A stretch of 64,000 nt of DNA from Rhodovulum steppense (GTDB lineage Bacteria; Pseudomonadota; Alphaproteobacteria; Rhodobacterales; Rhodobacteraceae): the NCBI RefSeq assembly GCF_004339675.1, contig NZ_SLVM01000002.1, positions 62,001 through 126,000 of the forward strand, read 5' to 3'. The notes under the pieces are model-generated. The model was not told the DNA's origin. It ran no database searches and saw nothing but the letters and a program-made list of their open reading frames with translations. Position numbers and translations under genes: made by a program. Of this stretch, positions 9,499 to 19,180 are shown one piece after another (position 1 is the stretch's first letter; the number at the start of each line of letters is the position of its first letter).

Positions 9499-10185
9499 TC
9501 AGGCGGTCGCCAGCGCCTCCAGCCGTGCATGGGCCGACACGCCCTTCGTCTCCAGCGTCACGTCATGCAGGAAGCGGCCCAGCGCAAGGCTGGTGATGTG
9601 CATGCGCTGCTCGGTGAACTCGGCATCGAACAGCGTTGTCTCGATCAGCCCGCGCTCTTCCTCGTCCAGATCCAGCACCTGGGGTTCGGGGATGTCGGTC
9701 TGAACCGATACGAAGGTCAGCGGCGAAATCCGGGCCAGTGCGGATTGTTCGATCACCAGATGCAACTCGCCCGCCTTCAGCCCCCGTTTCGCGGCGATCC
9801 GGGTCAGGATCTCGCGGCCCCGGGCGCGTGCGATGTCGGCGCCGCGCTCGGCCTCTTCCTCGGGCATCAGGCGGCGGCGGCGTTCGGGGTTGTCGACCGA
9901 AAGCACGCGGGATTCGACCAGATAGACCACCAGGAACATCAGCGCGGGCGCCTGACCGATCGCCAGCGCATGTTCGGGCAGCATCAGGATCAGGACCGGG
10001 AACGGACTGAGCGCCAGCAGATAGCGCAGGAACGAGACCTCGACCACCATCCTTCGGTAAAGCGGACTGCCGAACGAGCCCCGCGGCAGGACCGAGAATC
10101 CATGCGCGAAAAGCCCCCGCGGCACCTTGCGGATCTTCATGGTCGAGGGGCTGGACACGGTCGAAGGCGTGATGACGTGAAGCAT
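9499..10185 (-). CDS. Membrane protein of unknown function
   Basis: I do not recognise this 228-residue protein. Two membrane segments are visible at about 50-69 and 76-92. A charged cytoplasmic C-terminal half follows, with an Arg-rich turn after the second helix and many Glu/Asp residues. The start at 10185 has an AGAGG site upstream; a second ATG 15 codons in is also possible. It ends ten bases from the stop of the VWA gene, on the opposite strand, and has no operon partner in view. Confidence 0.65.
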   Translation of the reverse strand: MLHVITPSTVSSPSTMKIRKVPRGLFAHGFSVLPRGSFGSPLYRRMVVEVSFLRYLLALSPFPVLILMLPEHALAIGQAPALMFLVVYLVESRVLSVDNPERRRRLMPEEEAERGADIARARGREILTRIAAKRGLKAGELHLVIEQSALARISPLTFVSVQTDIPEPQVLDLDEEERGLIETTLFDAEFTEQRMHITSLALGRFLHDVTLETKGVSAHARLEALATA

Positions 10186-10408
10186 GGCGCAGCCTCTGCT
10201 ATGTCGAAGACGAATAACTCTAGCCCCGCCCGGCCCGCCGTCCAGCCCGGTGCCCGGCAGGGATTCGACGCGCCGCCCGGCCCCTGCTAACCTGACGGTC
10301 GAGTCCGGGCCCGGCGGCCCGCCCCGCCGGGTGCGGCAAGAGCGGGGCATTGACCAAAGGGGGGCGCCCCCTTAACCCCGAAGACCGACAGCGACCGGAG
10401 GACGGCCC

Positions 10409-11017
10409 ATGCGACCCGCCAACGAAGCCCTGATCGTGATCGACGTGCAGAACGATTTCTGCACCGGGGGCGCGCTTGCCGTTCCCGGTGGCGAAGACGT
10501 GGTGCCGCGGATCAACACGCTGATGGACGAGTTCCAGACCCGCGTGCTGACCCAGGACTGGCACCCGGCCGACCACGCGTCCTTTGCGGCCAGCCACCCG
10601 GGCAAGCAGCCCTACGAGGTGGTCGAGATGCCCTATGGTCCGCAGATCCTGTGGCCTGTCCATTGCGTGCAGGACACGCCGGGCGCGGCCTTCCATGCCG
10701 ATCTCGACCTCACGCTGGCCGACCATGTCGTGCGCAAGGGCTTTCGCCCCGGGATCGACAGCTATTCGGCCTTCTTCGAGAACGATCACGAGACGCCCAC
10801 CGGGCTTGACGATTTCCTGACCGCGCGCGGGATCGACCAGTTGACGCTGGTGGGACTTGCCACCGATTTCTGCGTGCTCTACTCGGCGCTCGATGCCGCG
10901 CGTCTGGGCTATCGCGTGACGGTGATCGAGGGGGCGTGCCGCGGCATCGACCTGAACGGCTCGCTGGAAGACGCGCGCCAGGCGATGCTGGATGCGCATA
11001 TCGTGCTGGAGCCCTGA
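10409..11017 (+). CDS. pncA: Nicotinamidase
   Basis: PncA hydrolyses nicotinamide to nicotinate and ammonia in the NAD salvage (Preiss-Handler) route. The 202-residue protein has the full catalytic triad of the family, Asp12, Lys110 and Cys155 (in [10 protein letters not shown]), and the metal site Asp50, His52 and His56 in [16 protein letters not shown] site precedes ATG 10409. The next gene, pncB, uses its product and starts two bases after the stop, so the two steps of nicotinamide salvage are encoded as one operon. Confidence 0.95.
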   Translation: MRPANEALIVIDVQNDFCTGGALAVPGGEDVVPRINTLMDEFQTRVLTQDWHPADHASFAASHPGKQPYEVVEMPYGPQILWPVHCVQDTPGAAFHADLDLTLADHVVRKGFRPGIDSYSAFFENDHETPTGLDDFLTARGIDQLTLVGLATDFCVLYSALDAARLGYRVTVIEGACRGIDLNGSLEDARQAMLDAHIVLEP

Positions 11018-11019
11018 GA

Positions 11020-12312
11020 ATGCTGGACATCGCCAAGCGGGTCTACAACCACCACTGGAAGATCGACCCGATTGTCCGCTCGCTGCTCGATACGGATTTC
11101 TACAAGCTGCTGATGTGTCAGTCGGTCTTTCGGAACCGGCCCGACACGCAGGTGACTTTCAGCCTGATCAACCGCACAACCGATATCCGGCTGGCCGAGC
11201 TGATCGACGAGGGCGAGTTGCGCGAGCAGCTTGACCATATCCGCACCCTGCGGCTGGCCCGCGGCGAAAGCACTTGGCTGCGCGGCAACACCTTCTACGG
11301 CAAGCGGCAGATGTTCCGCCCCGATTTCATGGAATGGTACGAGGGGCTGCAACTGCCGCCCTATCACCTGGAAAAGCGCGATGGGCAGTATGAACTGACC
11401 TTCGAGGGGCGCTGGCCCGAGGTGATGATGTGGGAAATCCCTGCGCTGGCCGTGCTGATGGAACTGCGCTCGCGCGCGGTGTTGCAGGCGATGGGCAAGT
11501 TCGAGCTTCAGGTGCTTTACGCCCGGGCCATGACCAAGCTTTGGGAAAAGATCGAGCGACTGCGCCCCGTCGAGGGGCTGAAACTGGCCGATTTCGGCAC
11601 GCGGCGGCGGCATTCCTTCCTGTGGCAGGACTGGTGCGTTCAGGCGATGATCGAGGGGCTGGGACCGAAATTCGTCGGCACCTCAAACTGCCTGATCGCG
11701 ATGCGACGCGATATCGAGGCGATCGGCACCAATGCCCACGAACTGCCCATGGTCTATGCTGCGCTGGCCGAGACCGACGAGGATCTGCGCCAGGCGCCCT
11801 ACAGGGTGCTGGCCGACTGGCACGAGGAGCATGACGGCAACCTGCGCATCATCCTGCCCGACACGTTCGGCACCAGGGGCTTTCTGCAGCACGCGCCCGA
11901 CTGGCTGGCGGGCTGGACCGGGATCCGCGTCGATTCCGGCGATCCCGTCGAAGGTGCCGAGACTGCCATCGCTTGGTGGACCGAACGCGGCGAGGACCCG
12001 CGCAAGAAGCTGATCATCTTCTCGGACGGGCTGGATGTGGACGTTATCACCGACCTGCACGCCCGGTTCGCGGGGCGCGCCCGGATCAGCTTTGGCTGGG
12101 GTACGTTGCTGACCAATGATTTCCGCGGGCTGGTGCCGGGTGACACGCTGGCGCCCTTCTCGCTGGTCTGCAAGGCCGTCAGCGCGAATGGTCGGCCGAC
12201 GGTCAAGCTGTCGGACAACCCCAACAAGGCGATGGGGCCAGCAGACGAGGTCGCGCGTTACAAGCGTGTCTTCGATGTGGGAGCGCAGCGCCCGCTCGAC
12301 GTCGTGGTCTGA
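11020..12312 (+). CDS. pncB: Nicotinate phosphoribosyltransferase
   Basis: PncB makes nicotinate mononucleotide from nicotinate and PRPP with ATP, the step after PncA. The protein is 430 residues, close to the E. coli type. It begins with the typical [15 protein letters not shown] substrate-binding stretch, and FGTRRRHS and GTSNCLIA, conserved around the active site, follow. The start at 11020 lies two bases after the pncA stop; a longer frame upstream only overlaps pncA out of frame. Its place with pncA supports the function. Confidence 0.95.
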   Translation: MLDIAKRVYNHHWKIDPIVRSLLDTDFYKLLMCQSVFRNRPDTQVTFSLINRTTDIRLAELIDEGELREQLDHIRTLRLARGESTWLRGNTFYGKRQMFRPDFMEWYEGLQLPPYHLEKRDGQYELTFEGRWPEVMMWEIPALAVLMELRSRAVLQAMGKFELQVLYARAMTKLWEKIERLRPVEGLKLADFGTRRRHSFLWQDWCVQAMIEGLGPKFVGTSNCLIAMRRDIEAIGTNAHELPMVYAALAETDEDLRQAPYRVLADWHEEHDGNLRIILPDTFGTRGFLQHAPDWLAGWTGIRVDSGDPVEGAETAIAWWTERGEDPRKKLIIFSDGLDVDVITDLHARFAGRARISFGWGTLLTNDFRGLVPGDTLAPFSLVCKAVSANGRPTVKLSDNPNKAMGPADEVARYKRVFDVGAQRPLDVVV

Positions 12313-12497
12313 CCGCCGCCCCGTCCCGGCCGGGCGAGATCGCCTTTTTCGCGTCCGATTGGCCCAGAAATCGCGTCAAGAGGTTTTCAACAATGCCCTG
12401 CAACAGTATCTCACACTAGGGTGGCGGTCTGTGCGCCATCACCCGACGCGCCGCGACTCCGGTCCGGGGGAAACCGAAGCAAGAGGCACATGATCTG

Positions 12498-14219
12498 ATG
12501 GATATCATTCTCAACTCGGCCTTCGGAGAAGTCGCCTCGCTTCTGGTCATGGCGGCGGTGATCGGCTTTCTGGGGATCATCCTGCGCCAGCCGCTGATCG
12601 TCAGCTTCATCGCGGTAGGGTTGATCGCCGGGCCTTCGGCGCTGGACCTCGTGCGTTCGGACGAACAGATCAACCTGTTGTCGCAACTCGGTATCGCGCT
12701 GCTGCTGTTCCTTGTCGGCATCAAGCTCGACGTCAAGCTGATCCGCTCGCTTGGGGGGGTGGCGATGCTGACCGGGCTGGGGCAGGTCGCCTTCACCTCG
12801 ATCTTCGGTTACCTGATCGGGCTGGCGCTGGGGCTGGGCCATATCACCAGCCTTTACGTCGCCGTCGCGCTGACCTTCTCCTCGACCATCATCATCGTCA
12901 AGCTGCTCTCGGACAAGCGCGAGATCGACAGCCTTCATGGCCAGATCGCGCTGGGCTTCTTGATCGTGCAGGATCTGGTCGTGGTTCTGGCCATGATCGT
13001 GCTGTCGGCCATCGGTATCGGCGCTGCGGCCGACGGCCATGGCGGCGGCTCGGTCGTGGTGGTGCTCTCCTCGGGTGTGGCGATGGTGGCGCTGGTGATC
13101 CTGTTCGTGCGCTATGTCGCCAATCCGCTGACCGAGCGGCTGGCGCGCGCGCCCGAATTGCTGGTGATCTTCGCCATCGCTCAGGCCGCGATCTTTGCCG
13201 CGATCGGCGATTTCGTGGGTTTGGGCAAGGAGGTGGGCGGGCTTCTGGCGGGTGTGTCGCTGGCCTCGACGCCCTATCGCGAAACCATCGCGGCACGCCT
13301 CTCGCCGCTGCGGGATTTCCTGTTGCTTTTCTTCTTCATTGCGCTGGGCTCGTCGCTCGATCTGTCACTTCTGGGCGCGCATGTCGGCGGCGCAATCATC
13401 TTTTCGCTGTTCGTGCTGATCGGCAATCCGCTGATCGTGCTCGTCATCATGGGCGCGATGGGGTACCGCAAGCGCACCGGTTTCCTGGCCGGTCTGACCG
13501 TCGCGCAGATCAGCGAATTCTCGTTGATCTTCATCGCTATGGGGGTGACGCTTGGTCATCTGGAACAGAATGCGCTGGGTCTTGTGACCATGGTCGGCCT
13601 CGTGACCATCGCGGCCTCGACCTACATGATAACCTATTCGCATCAGCTTTACCGTCTGTTCGAGCCGGTGCTCGGCATCTTCGAACGCCGCGAGACCCCG
13701 CGCGAGCCGAATGGGGGAAGCGTCCCCGGCCAGGACGGCTATCCGGTGCTGGTGTTCGGACTGGGTCGGTTCGGTGCGGCCATCGCGGTGCGGCTTCAGA
13801 AACGCGGCATCAAGGTGCTGGGAGTCGATTTCAATCCTCAAGCGGTGCGCCGTGCCCGCGCGCTGGGGATACGGGCCAAATACGGTGATGCATCGGACCC
13901 GGAATTCGTGAGCGAACTGCCGCTGGAGCGGGCCGACTGGATCGTCTCGACCGTTCCGATCCATGTCGGCGGCCTCAGCCACGAGGATACCCGCCGGACC
14001 CTGATCCAGCTTGCGCGCACCGCGGGTTTTCGCGGGCGCATCGCGGTCACCTCGCACACGGCCAGGGACACCGAAGAACTGACCGTCGCGGGCGCCGATA
14101 TCGTGCTGGAACCCTTCCAGGACGCCGCCGACCGGGCCGTGGAACTGCTGACGGGTGCTCCCGAAACGGAGCGCACCGAAATCCCCGAGATCGACGGCGA
14201 GGAACTGCAGACCGCCTGA
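12498..14219 (+). CDS. CPA2 cation/proton antiporter with TrkA-N domain
   Basis: This inner-membrane transporter of 573 residues is of the KefB/KefC type. About twelve helices span residues 1-385, including the paired-helix FSSTIIIVKLLSD region and the FLIVQDLVVVLAM helix with the ion-coupling Asp typical of CPA2 proteins. A cytoplasmic Rossmann (TrkA-N/RCK) domain begins at VLVFGLGRFGAA and would bind NAD(H) or a related regulator. It most likely exchanges K+ or Na+ for H+. The P-type ATPase 39 bases downstream is in the same direction, suggesting shared control of ion balance. Confidence 0.88.
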   Translation: MDIILNSAFGEVASLLVMAAVIGFLGIILRQPLIVSFIAVGLIAGPSALDLVRSDEQINLLSQLGIALLLFLVGIKLDVKLIRSLGGVAMLTGLGQVAFTSIFGYLIGLALGLGHITSLYVAVALTFSSTIIIVKLLSDKREIDSLHGQIALGFLIVQDLVVVLAMIVLSAIGIGAAADGHGGGSVVVVLSSGVAMVALVILFVRYVANPLTERLARAPELLVIFAIAQAAIFAAIGDFVGLGKEVGGLLAGVSLASTPYRETIAARLSPLRDFLLLFFFIALGSSLDLSLLGAHVGGAIIFSLFVLIGNPLIVLVIMGAMGYRKRTGFLAGLTVAQISEFSLIFIAMGVTLGHLEQNALGLVTMVGLVTIAASTYMITYSHQLYRLFEPVLGIFERRETPREPNGGSVPGQDGYPVLVFGLGRFGAAIAVRLQKRGIKVLGVDFNPQAVRRARALGIRAKYGDASDPEFVSELPLERADWIVSTVPIHVGGLSHEDTRRTLIQLARTAGFRGRIAVTSHTARDTEELTVAGADIVLEPFQDAADRAVELLTGAPETERTEIPEIDGEELQTA

Positions 14220-14258
14220 TCCGAACGCATTCACCATGTCCGCGCCAAAGGAGACAGG

Positions 14259-16988
14259 ATGCCCGAAATGTCGCAATCCCTCCACGCGCTGTCCGCCCGG
14301 CAGGCGCTGTCGGCGGTCGAGTCCAGCCCCGACGGGCTGAGTTCCGGCGAGGCCCGCCGCCGCCTTGACTCCCATGGCGAGAACCGTCTGCCCGAGCCGC
14401 CCCGGCGCAGCGCGATCATGCGTTTCCTGTTGCAGTTCAACAACGTGCTGATCTACGTCCTGCTGGTCGCGGCGGTGGTTACGGCCGCCTTGAACCATTG
14501 GATCGACACCGGCGTCATCATCGCGGTCGTCGTCGTCAACGCGATCATCGGCTTCATCCAGGAGGGCCGCGCCGAACAGGCGATGGAGGCGATCCGCGGC
14601 ATGCTCGCGCCGCGCTCGGCGGTGCTGCGCGACGGCAGGCGCATCGGCGTCGATGCCGCGGAGCTGGTCCCCGGTGACATCGTGCTGATCGAGGCGGGCG
14701 ACCGGGTGCCTGCGGATATCCGGCTGATCGAGGCACGCGGGCTGAAGGCCGAAGAGGCGATCCTGACCGGCGAATCCATGCCGGTCGACAAGGGCCCCGA
14801 GCCCGTAGCCGCCGGGGCCGCGCTGGGCGACCGCACGCCGATGCTGTTCTCGGGCACGCTGATCGCTACCGGCGCGGGCCGCGGGGTCGTCGTCGAGACC
14901 GGCGCGCGCACCGAGATCGGCCAGATCAGCGGCATGCTGGCCGATGTCCAGACGCTGACCACCCCGTTGGTGCACCAGATGGACATCTTCGCGAAATGGC
15001 TGACGGTGTTCATCCTGCTCGTGGCGGCGAGCCTGCTGGGCTATGGCTATTTTGTCAGCCACATGGAGTTTTCCGAACTGTTCATGGCGGTTGTCGGCCT
15101 GTCCGTCGCGGCAATCCCCGAGGGGCTGCCTGCGGTACTGACGATCACGCTGGCGGTGGGGGTGCAGGCCATGGCGCGGCGCAACGCCATCGTCCGGCGG
15201 CTTCCGGCGATCGAGACGCTGGGCTCGGTCTCGGTGATCTGTTCGGACAAGACCGGCACGCTGACCCGCAACGAGATGATGGCCGCAAGCCTTGCCACCG
15301 CCGCCCATGTCCTTGCGGTCGAGGGCGAGGGCTATGCCCCCGAGGGGCGGGTGCGTCTTGACGGCGACGATCCCGATGCCGAGGCGCAGGCAATCCTGTC
15401 GGAATTCGCCCATGCCGCGGGGCTGTGCAACGATGCGGTGCTGCATGACACCGAAGCGGGCTGGCGGGTCGAGGGCGATCCGATGGAAGGGGCGCTGATG
15501 GCGCTGGCCGGCAAGATCACGGGCTATGGTCCCGACCCCTTCCGCAGCTGGACCCGTACCGACGCGATCCCCTTCGATGCGGCGCATCGCTACATGGCCA
15601 CGCTGCATCACGACCACGAGGGCCACGCCGCGATCCATGTCAAGGGCGCCCCCGAGGCGGTGCTGGCCATGTGCGCCGACCAGCGGGCCGAGGACGGCGG
15701 CACCGCGCCGCTGGCCCCCGGGCACTGGCATCACATGGTCGAGCAACTGGCCGCGCAGGGTCAGCGCGTGATCGCCATTGCCGCGCGCAGCGTGCCGCAG
15801 GAGCACACGATCCTGAACACCGCCGATCTGGACGGGCATCTGACGCTGATCGGGCTGATCGGGCTGATCGACCCGCCCCGGCCCGAGGCGATTGCCGCAG
15901 TGGCCGAGTGTCACGAGGCCGGGATAAGGGTCAAGATGATCACCGGCGACCATGCCGCCACCGCGCAGGCCATCGCCGCGCAGATCGGGCTGAAGAACAC
16001 CGCCACCGTCCTGACCGGCGCCGATATAGAGGCGATGGACGATGCCGAACTGGCCGAGATCGCGGTCGGGACCGACATCTTCGCCCGCACCTCGCCCGCC
16101 CACAAGCTGCGGCTGGTGACGGCGCTGCAATCGCGCGGGCTGACCGTGGCGATGACGGGCGACGGGGTGAACGACGCGCCTGCGCTGAAACGGGCCGATG
16201 CCGGCATCGCGATGGGCAGGAAGGGCAGCGAGGCGGCCAAGGAAGCCTCGGAACTGGTGCTGGCCGACGACAATTTCGCCTCGATCGCGGCGGCGGTGCG
16301 CGAGGGGCGCACCGTCTATGACAACATCAAGAAGGTCATAAGCTGGACGCTGCCCACCAATGGCGGCGAGTCGATGACCATCGTTCTGGCGCTGGCGCTG
16401 GGCATGGCGCTGCCGATCACCCCGGTCCAGATCCTGTGGACCAACATGATCACCGCGGTCACGCTGGGCATCGCGCTGGCCTTCGAGCCGACCGAGGCGA
16501 ATACCATGCGCCGCCCGCCCCGGCCGCGCGACGAACCGTTGCTGACCGGCGAACTGGTCTGGCATATCGTGCTGGTCTCGGTGCTGTTCCTGGCGGGGAT
16601 CTACGGCGTCTACGCCTATGCGCTGGACCGCGGCTACGATCAGGACGTGGCCCGCAGCATGGCGCTGAACACGCTGGTCGTGCTCAAGATCTTCCACCTG
16701 TTCTTCATCCGCAACATCCACGGCACCTCGCTGACCTGGGCTGCCGCCAGGGGGACGCGGGTGGTGTGGATCTGCGTCCTCACCGTGACGGCGGCGCAGT
16801 TCGCGATCACCTATCTGCCGCCCTTGCAGATGCTGTTCGGCACCGCGGCGATCCCGTTCTGGGACGGTGTGCTGATCGTCGCGGTGGGGGTGCTGTTCTT
16901 TGCGCTGATCGAGACCGAAAAGCAGATGCGGCTGGCCTTCCGCCGCCCGGCCAGACCCTCGGCCAGCGGCAGAGCGGGCCGCGTCTAG
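14259..16988 (+). CDS. P2-type cation-transporting ATPase
   Basis: This 909-residue P-type ATPase has an N-terminal cation-ATPase domain, the actuator motif TGES (170-173), the M4 motif PEGLP (287-291), the phosphorylated Asp330 in DKTGTLT and the hinge motif TGDGVNDAPALK. It looks like the Ca2+/Na+ branch, but the M6 segment reads LWTNMITAVTLG, without the Asp that forms part of the Ca2+ sites in SERCA-like pumps, so the ion is uncertain. AAAGGAGA precedes the ATG. The stop codon shares a CTAG with the stop of the opposite gene. Confidence 0.9.
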   Translation: MPEMSQSLHALSARQALSAVESSPDGLSSGEARRRLDSHGENRLPEPPRRSAIMRFLLQFNNVLIYVLLVAAVVTAALNHWIDTGVIIAVVVVNAIIGFIQEGRAEQAMEAIRGMLAPRSAVLRDGRRIGVDAAELVPGDIVLIEAGDRVPADIRLIEARGLKAEEAILTGESMPVDKGPEPVAAGAALGDRTPMLFSGTLIATGAGRGVVVETGARTEIGQISGMLADVQTLTTPLVHQMDIFAKWLTVFILLVAASLLGYGYFVSHMEFSELFMAVVGLSVAAIPEGLPAVLTITLAVGVQAMARRNAIVRRLPAIETLGSVSVICSDKTGTLTRNEMMAASLATAAHVLAVEGEGYAPEGRVRLDGDDPDAEAQAILSEFAHAAGLCNDAVLHDTEAGWRVEGDPMEGALMALAGKITGYGPDPFRSWTRTDAIPFDAAHRYMATLHHDHEGHAAIHVKGAPEAVLAMCADQRAEDGGTAPLAPGHWHHMVEQLAAQGQRVIAIAARSVPQEHTILNTADLDGHLTLIGLIGLIDPPRPEAIAAVAECHEAGIRVKMITGDHAATAQAIAAQIGLKNTATVLTGADIEAMDDAELAEIAVGTDIFARTSPAHKLRLVTALQSRGLTVAMTGDGVNDAPALKRADAGIAMGRKGSEAAKEASELVLADDNFASIAAAVREGRTVYDNIKKVISWTLPTNGGESMTIVLALALGMALPITPVQILWTNMITAVTLGIALAFEPTEANTMRRPPRPRDEPLLTGELVWHIVLVSVLFLAGIYGVYAYALDRGYDQDVARSMALNTLVVLKIFHLFFIRNIHGTSLTWAAARGTRVVWICVLTVTAAQFAITYLPPLQMLFGTAAIPFWDGVLIVAVGVLFFALIETEKQMRLAFRRPARPSASGRAGRV

Positions 16989-17560
16989 CTGCGGCCGCGC
17001 CAGTAGGAATAGACGACGCCGGACGAAATCAGCATGATCAGCACGCCCAGCATGCTGAACACCTTGCCCAGCCAGGACAGCAAGGGCCAGTCCGGCAGGG
17101 CAAGGCCGGTCAGCAGCAGCGCCGCGCCCGCAAGGCCGATCAGCAGGAAATCCCGCGCCATGGCGGCCGGGCTGCGCCAGCCGCGGCCCAGAAGCGCCCG
17201 CAGCAAGGGCGAGCCCGAGGTCAGCCCGCGCCGGTCGGCCATGTCCGGGCTGCGCGCGGGCGCCGTCGCGATCAGGCCCTGGCGCAGCGGCGCGCTGCGC
17301 GGGGCAGGCGCCGGGCGGGGCGGGGCGGGCTGGCGCCGGGGACGCGCCTGCCACGCGGCCCGAAGGCGGGCCAGCAAGCGGTGGAAACGGTCGGGATTTT
17401 TCAGATAGGCTAGGATCAGCACGACCGTCGCCGCTGCCAGCAGAACCAGAAGCGGCACCGCCGTACCAAGCAGCACGCCCGACAGCGCCAGCAGATAGAC
17501 CACCAGCACCACAAGCGCGGCCAGCCCCCCGCGTCCGAAGAAATCCCGTCCCGAAGTCAT
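16985..17560 (-). CDS. Membrane protein of unknown function
   Basis: This 191-residue protein has two hydrophobic segments near the N terminus (about 11-32 and 34-53), an Arg/Pro/Ala-rich cytoplasmic stretch (about 65-105) and two more hydrophobic segments near the C terminus (about 140-157 and 165-187). I do not recognise a family. It is convergent with the P-type ATPase and the two stop codons interleave in the palindrome CTAG at 16985-16988. A GAGAGG site lies upstream of the ATG. Confidence 0.6.
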   Translation of the reverse strand: MTSGRDFFGRGGLAALVVLVVYLLALSGVLLGTAVPLLVLLAAATVVLILAYLKNPDRFHRLLARLRAAWQARPRRQPAPPRPAPAPRSAPLRQGLIATAPARSPDMADRRGLTSGSPLLRALLGRGWRSPAAMARDFLLIGLAGAALLLTGLALPDWPLLSWLGKVFSMLGVLIMLISSGVVYSYWRGRS

Positions 17561-17871
17561 CCTGCCCGCGCCTCTCTGGTTGTTTCGATGCCCGCCGCAT
17601 ATGGGTCACCGCTGCGGTCGATGCACGAGCGACGTTGTGTCGCATCCGCAGCTTCGGCCCTGCCCGAACCCCAAGTCGATTCGCAGCACCCCGGGGCCCG
17701 GTCGCCCCGTTTCCGCCCTGTTCCCGCATTGACGGCCGTCAAGATCACTCTCCCGCACGCATGCTAGCTTGACCGGGCGCAGGAACGGCCTGACACTTCC
17801 CCCGGAGGGGGAAGACGGGCTGTGCGCCGCATGCGGCCCGCGCGGTCGCGTCTAGCAGAGGAGGAATACCC
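17561..17871. other. Divergent control region with candidate operator sites
   Basis: This 311-base gap separates the divergent membrane-protein gene and the sugar ABC operon. It holds a perfect 14-bp palindrome, TTGACGGCCGTCAA, at 17729-17742, whose TTGAC-N4-GTCAA form has the half-site and spacing of a CRP/FNR-family box. It also holds a GC-rich 8-bp stem, CTTCCCCC at 17796-17803 with its complement at 17807-17814, in the leader of the binding-protein gene. No coding sequence was seen. Which regulator binds is not known. Confidence 0.45.
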
Positions 17872-19125
17872 ATGTTCCGTTACAAGACGGTTACCCCGCT
17901 CGTGGCAGCGGCGGGTCTGGCGTTTTCCGGCGCCGCCCAGGCCGGGGGCACGGTCGAGGTGTTGCACTGGTGGACTTCGGGCGGCGAGGCCCGCGCGGTG
18001 GGCGAACTCAAGAACAGCTTCGAGGCCGAGGGCGGCACCTGGATCGATTCGCCCATCGCGGGCGGCGGCGGCGATGCCGCGATGACCGCGCTGCGCGCCC
18101 GCGTGGTGGCCGGAAACCCGCCGGCCGCGGTACAACTGAAAGGCCCCGGCATCCAGGAATGGGCCGAGCAGGGCGCATTGGCCGATGTCGAGGATGTCGC
18201 CACGGCCGAGGGCTGGGATGCAGTCCTGCCCTCCGTTCTGGCGGGCATCATGAAATATCAGGGCGAGTATGTCGCCGCGCCGGTCAATATCCACCGCGTC
18301 GACTGGATGTGGGCCAATCCCGAGGTTCTGGCCAGGGCAGGCATCGAGACCATGCCCGCCACCTGGGAGGAGTTCAACGCCGCGGCCGATGCGCTCTTGG
18401 CCGCGGGCATCACGCCCTTGGCCCATGGCGGCCAGCCCTGGCAGGATGCTACGATCTTCGAGAACGTGGTTCTGGGGGTGGGCGGGGCCGATTTCTTCCG
18501 CGCAGCGCTGGTCGAGCTCGATCAGGACGCGCTGAACTCGCCCACCATGGTCGCGGCCTTCGACCAGTTGCGCAGGATGCGCGGCTATGTCGATCCGAAC
18601 TTCTCGGGCCGGGACTGGAACCTTGCCACCGCCATGGTGATGAATGGCGAGGCCGCGTTCCAGATCATGGGCGACTGGGCCAAGGGCGAGTTTCTTGCCG
18701 CGGGCAAGGTGCCGGGCGAGGATTTCCTGTGCGCACCGACGCCGGGCAACGGTTTCGTGCTGAACTCGGACAGCTTCACCTTCTTCAAGGTGTCGGGCGA
18801 GGACAACATCGCCGGGCAGAAACTGCTGGCGAGCCTGATCATGTCGCCCGGGTTCCAGGCGACCTTCAACCTGGCCAAGGGGTCCATCCCGGCGCGGACC
18901 GATGTGCCGCTGGACGCCTTCGACGCCTGTGCGCAACGCTCGCATGACGATCTGCTCAAGGCGACCGAGGCGAACGCGCTGGTGCCCTCGATGGCGCATG
19001 AAATGGCGATCTCGCGCTCGGTCCGGGGCGAGTTCCTGGATCTGGTGACCGAGTTCTTCAACTCGAACATGAGTTCCGAGGATGCCGCAGAGCGGCTGGC
19101 CGCCGCCGTCAAGCGCGCGATGTAG
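17872..19125 (+). CDS. CUT1 sugar ABC transporter binding protein
   Basis: This is a periplasmic extracellular-solute-binding protein of family 1, 417 residues long. A Sec signal peptide occupies about 1-24 and is cut after AAQA. The mature N terminus GGTVEVLHWWTSGGEARAV and the GGGGDAAMTALRARV stretch look like the glucose/mannose-binding proteins of Pseudomonas and Thermus, so glucose or mannose is the best guess. An excellent GAGGAGG site precedes the ATG. Two permeases and an ATPase follow in the same operon, after a hairpin that probably keeps this transcript segment abundant. Confidence 0.88.
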   Translation: MFRYKTVTPLVAAAGLAFSGAAQAGGTVEVLHWWTSGGEARAVGELKNSFEAEGGTWIDSPIAGGGGDAAMTALRARVVAGNPPAAVQLKGPGIQEWAEQGALADVEDVATAEGWDAVLPSVLAGIMKYQGEYVAAPVNIHRVDWMWANPEVLARAGIETMPATWEEFNAAADALLAAGITPLAHGGQPWQDATIFENVVLGVGGADFFRAALVELDQDALNSPTMVAAFDQLRRMRGYVDPNFSGRDWNLATAMVMNGEAAFQIMGDWAKGEFLAAGKVPGEDFLCAPTPGNGFVLNSDSFTFFKVSGEDNIAGQKLLASLIMSPGFQATFNLAKGSIPARTDVPLDAFDACAQRSHDDLLKATEANALVPSMAHEMAISRSVRGEFLDLVTEFFNSNMSSEDAAERLAAAVKRAM

Positions 19126-19134
19126 GGGACAATC

Positions 19135-19159
19135 CCGGCCGGGGGCAATCCCCGGCCGG
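19135..19159 (+). promoter_or_regulatory. Hairpin between binding-protein and permease genes
   Basis: A 10-bp perfect stem, CCGGCCGGGG (19135-19144) and CCCCGGCCGG (19150-19159), has the loop GCAAT and no T tract. In binding-protein-dependent transport operons, stem-loops here protect the upstream message, so that binding protein is made in excess over permease. That role is inferred from position. Confidence 0.6.
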
Positions 19160-19180
19160 TGCCGGGGGCAGGGGGCTGAC

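Noticed and set aside
10357-10373. Short inverted repeat AAGGGGG-GCG-CCCCCTT before pncA
   Set aside because: A simple G/C run palindrome with a three-base loop in GC-rich DNA; no support for a function.
13365-17729. Very long open frame (1,454 codons) on the minus strand
   Set aside because: It lies opposite the antiporter and P-type ATPase genes, is rich in Arg, His, Gln and Asp and has no family features; it is a GC-driven shadow.
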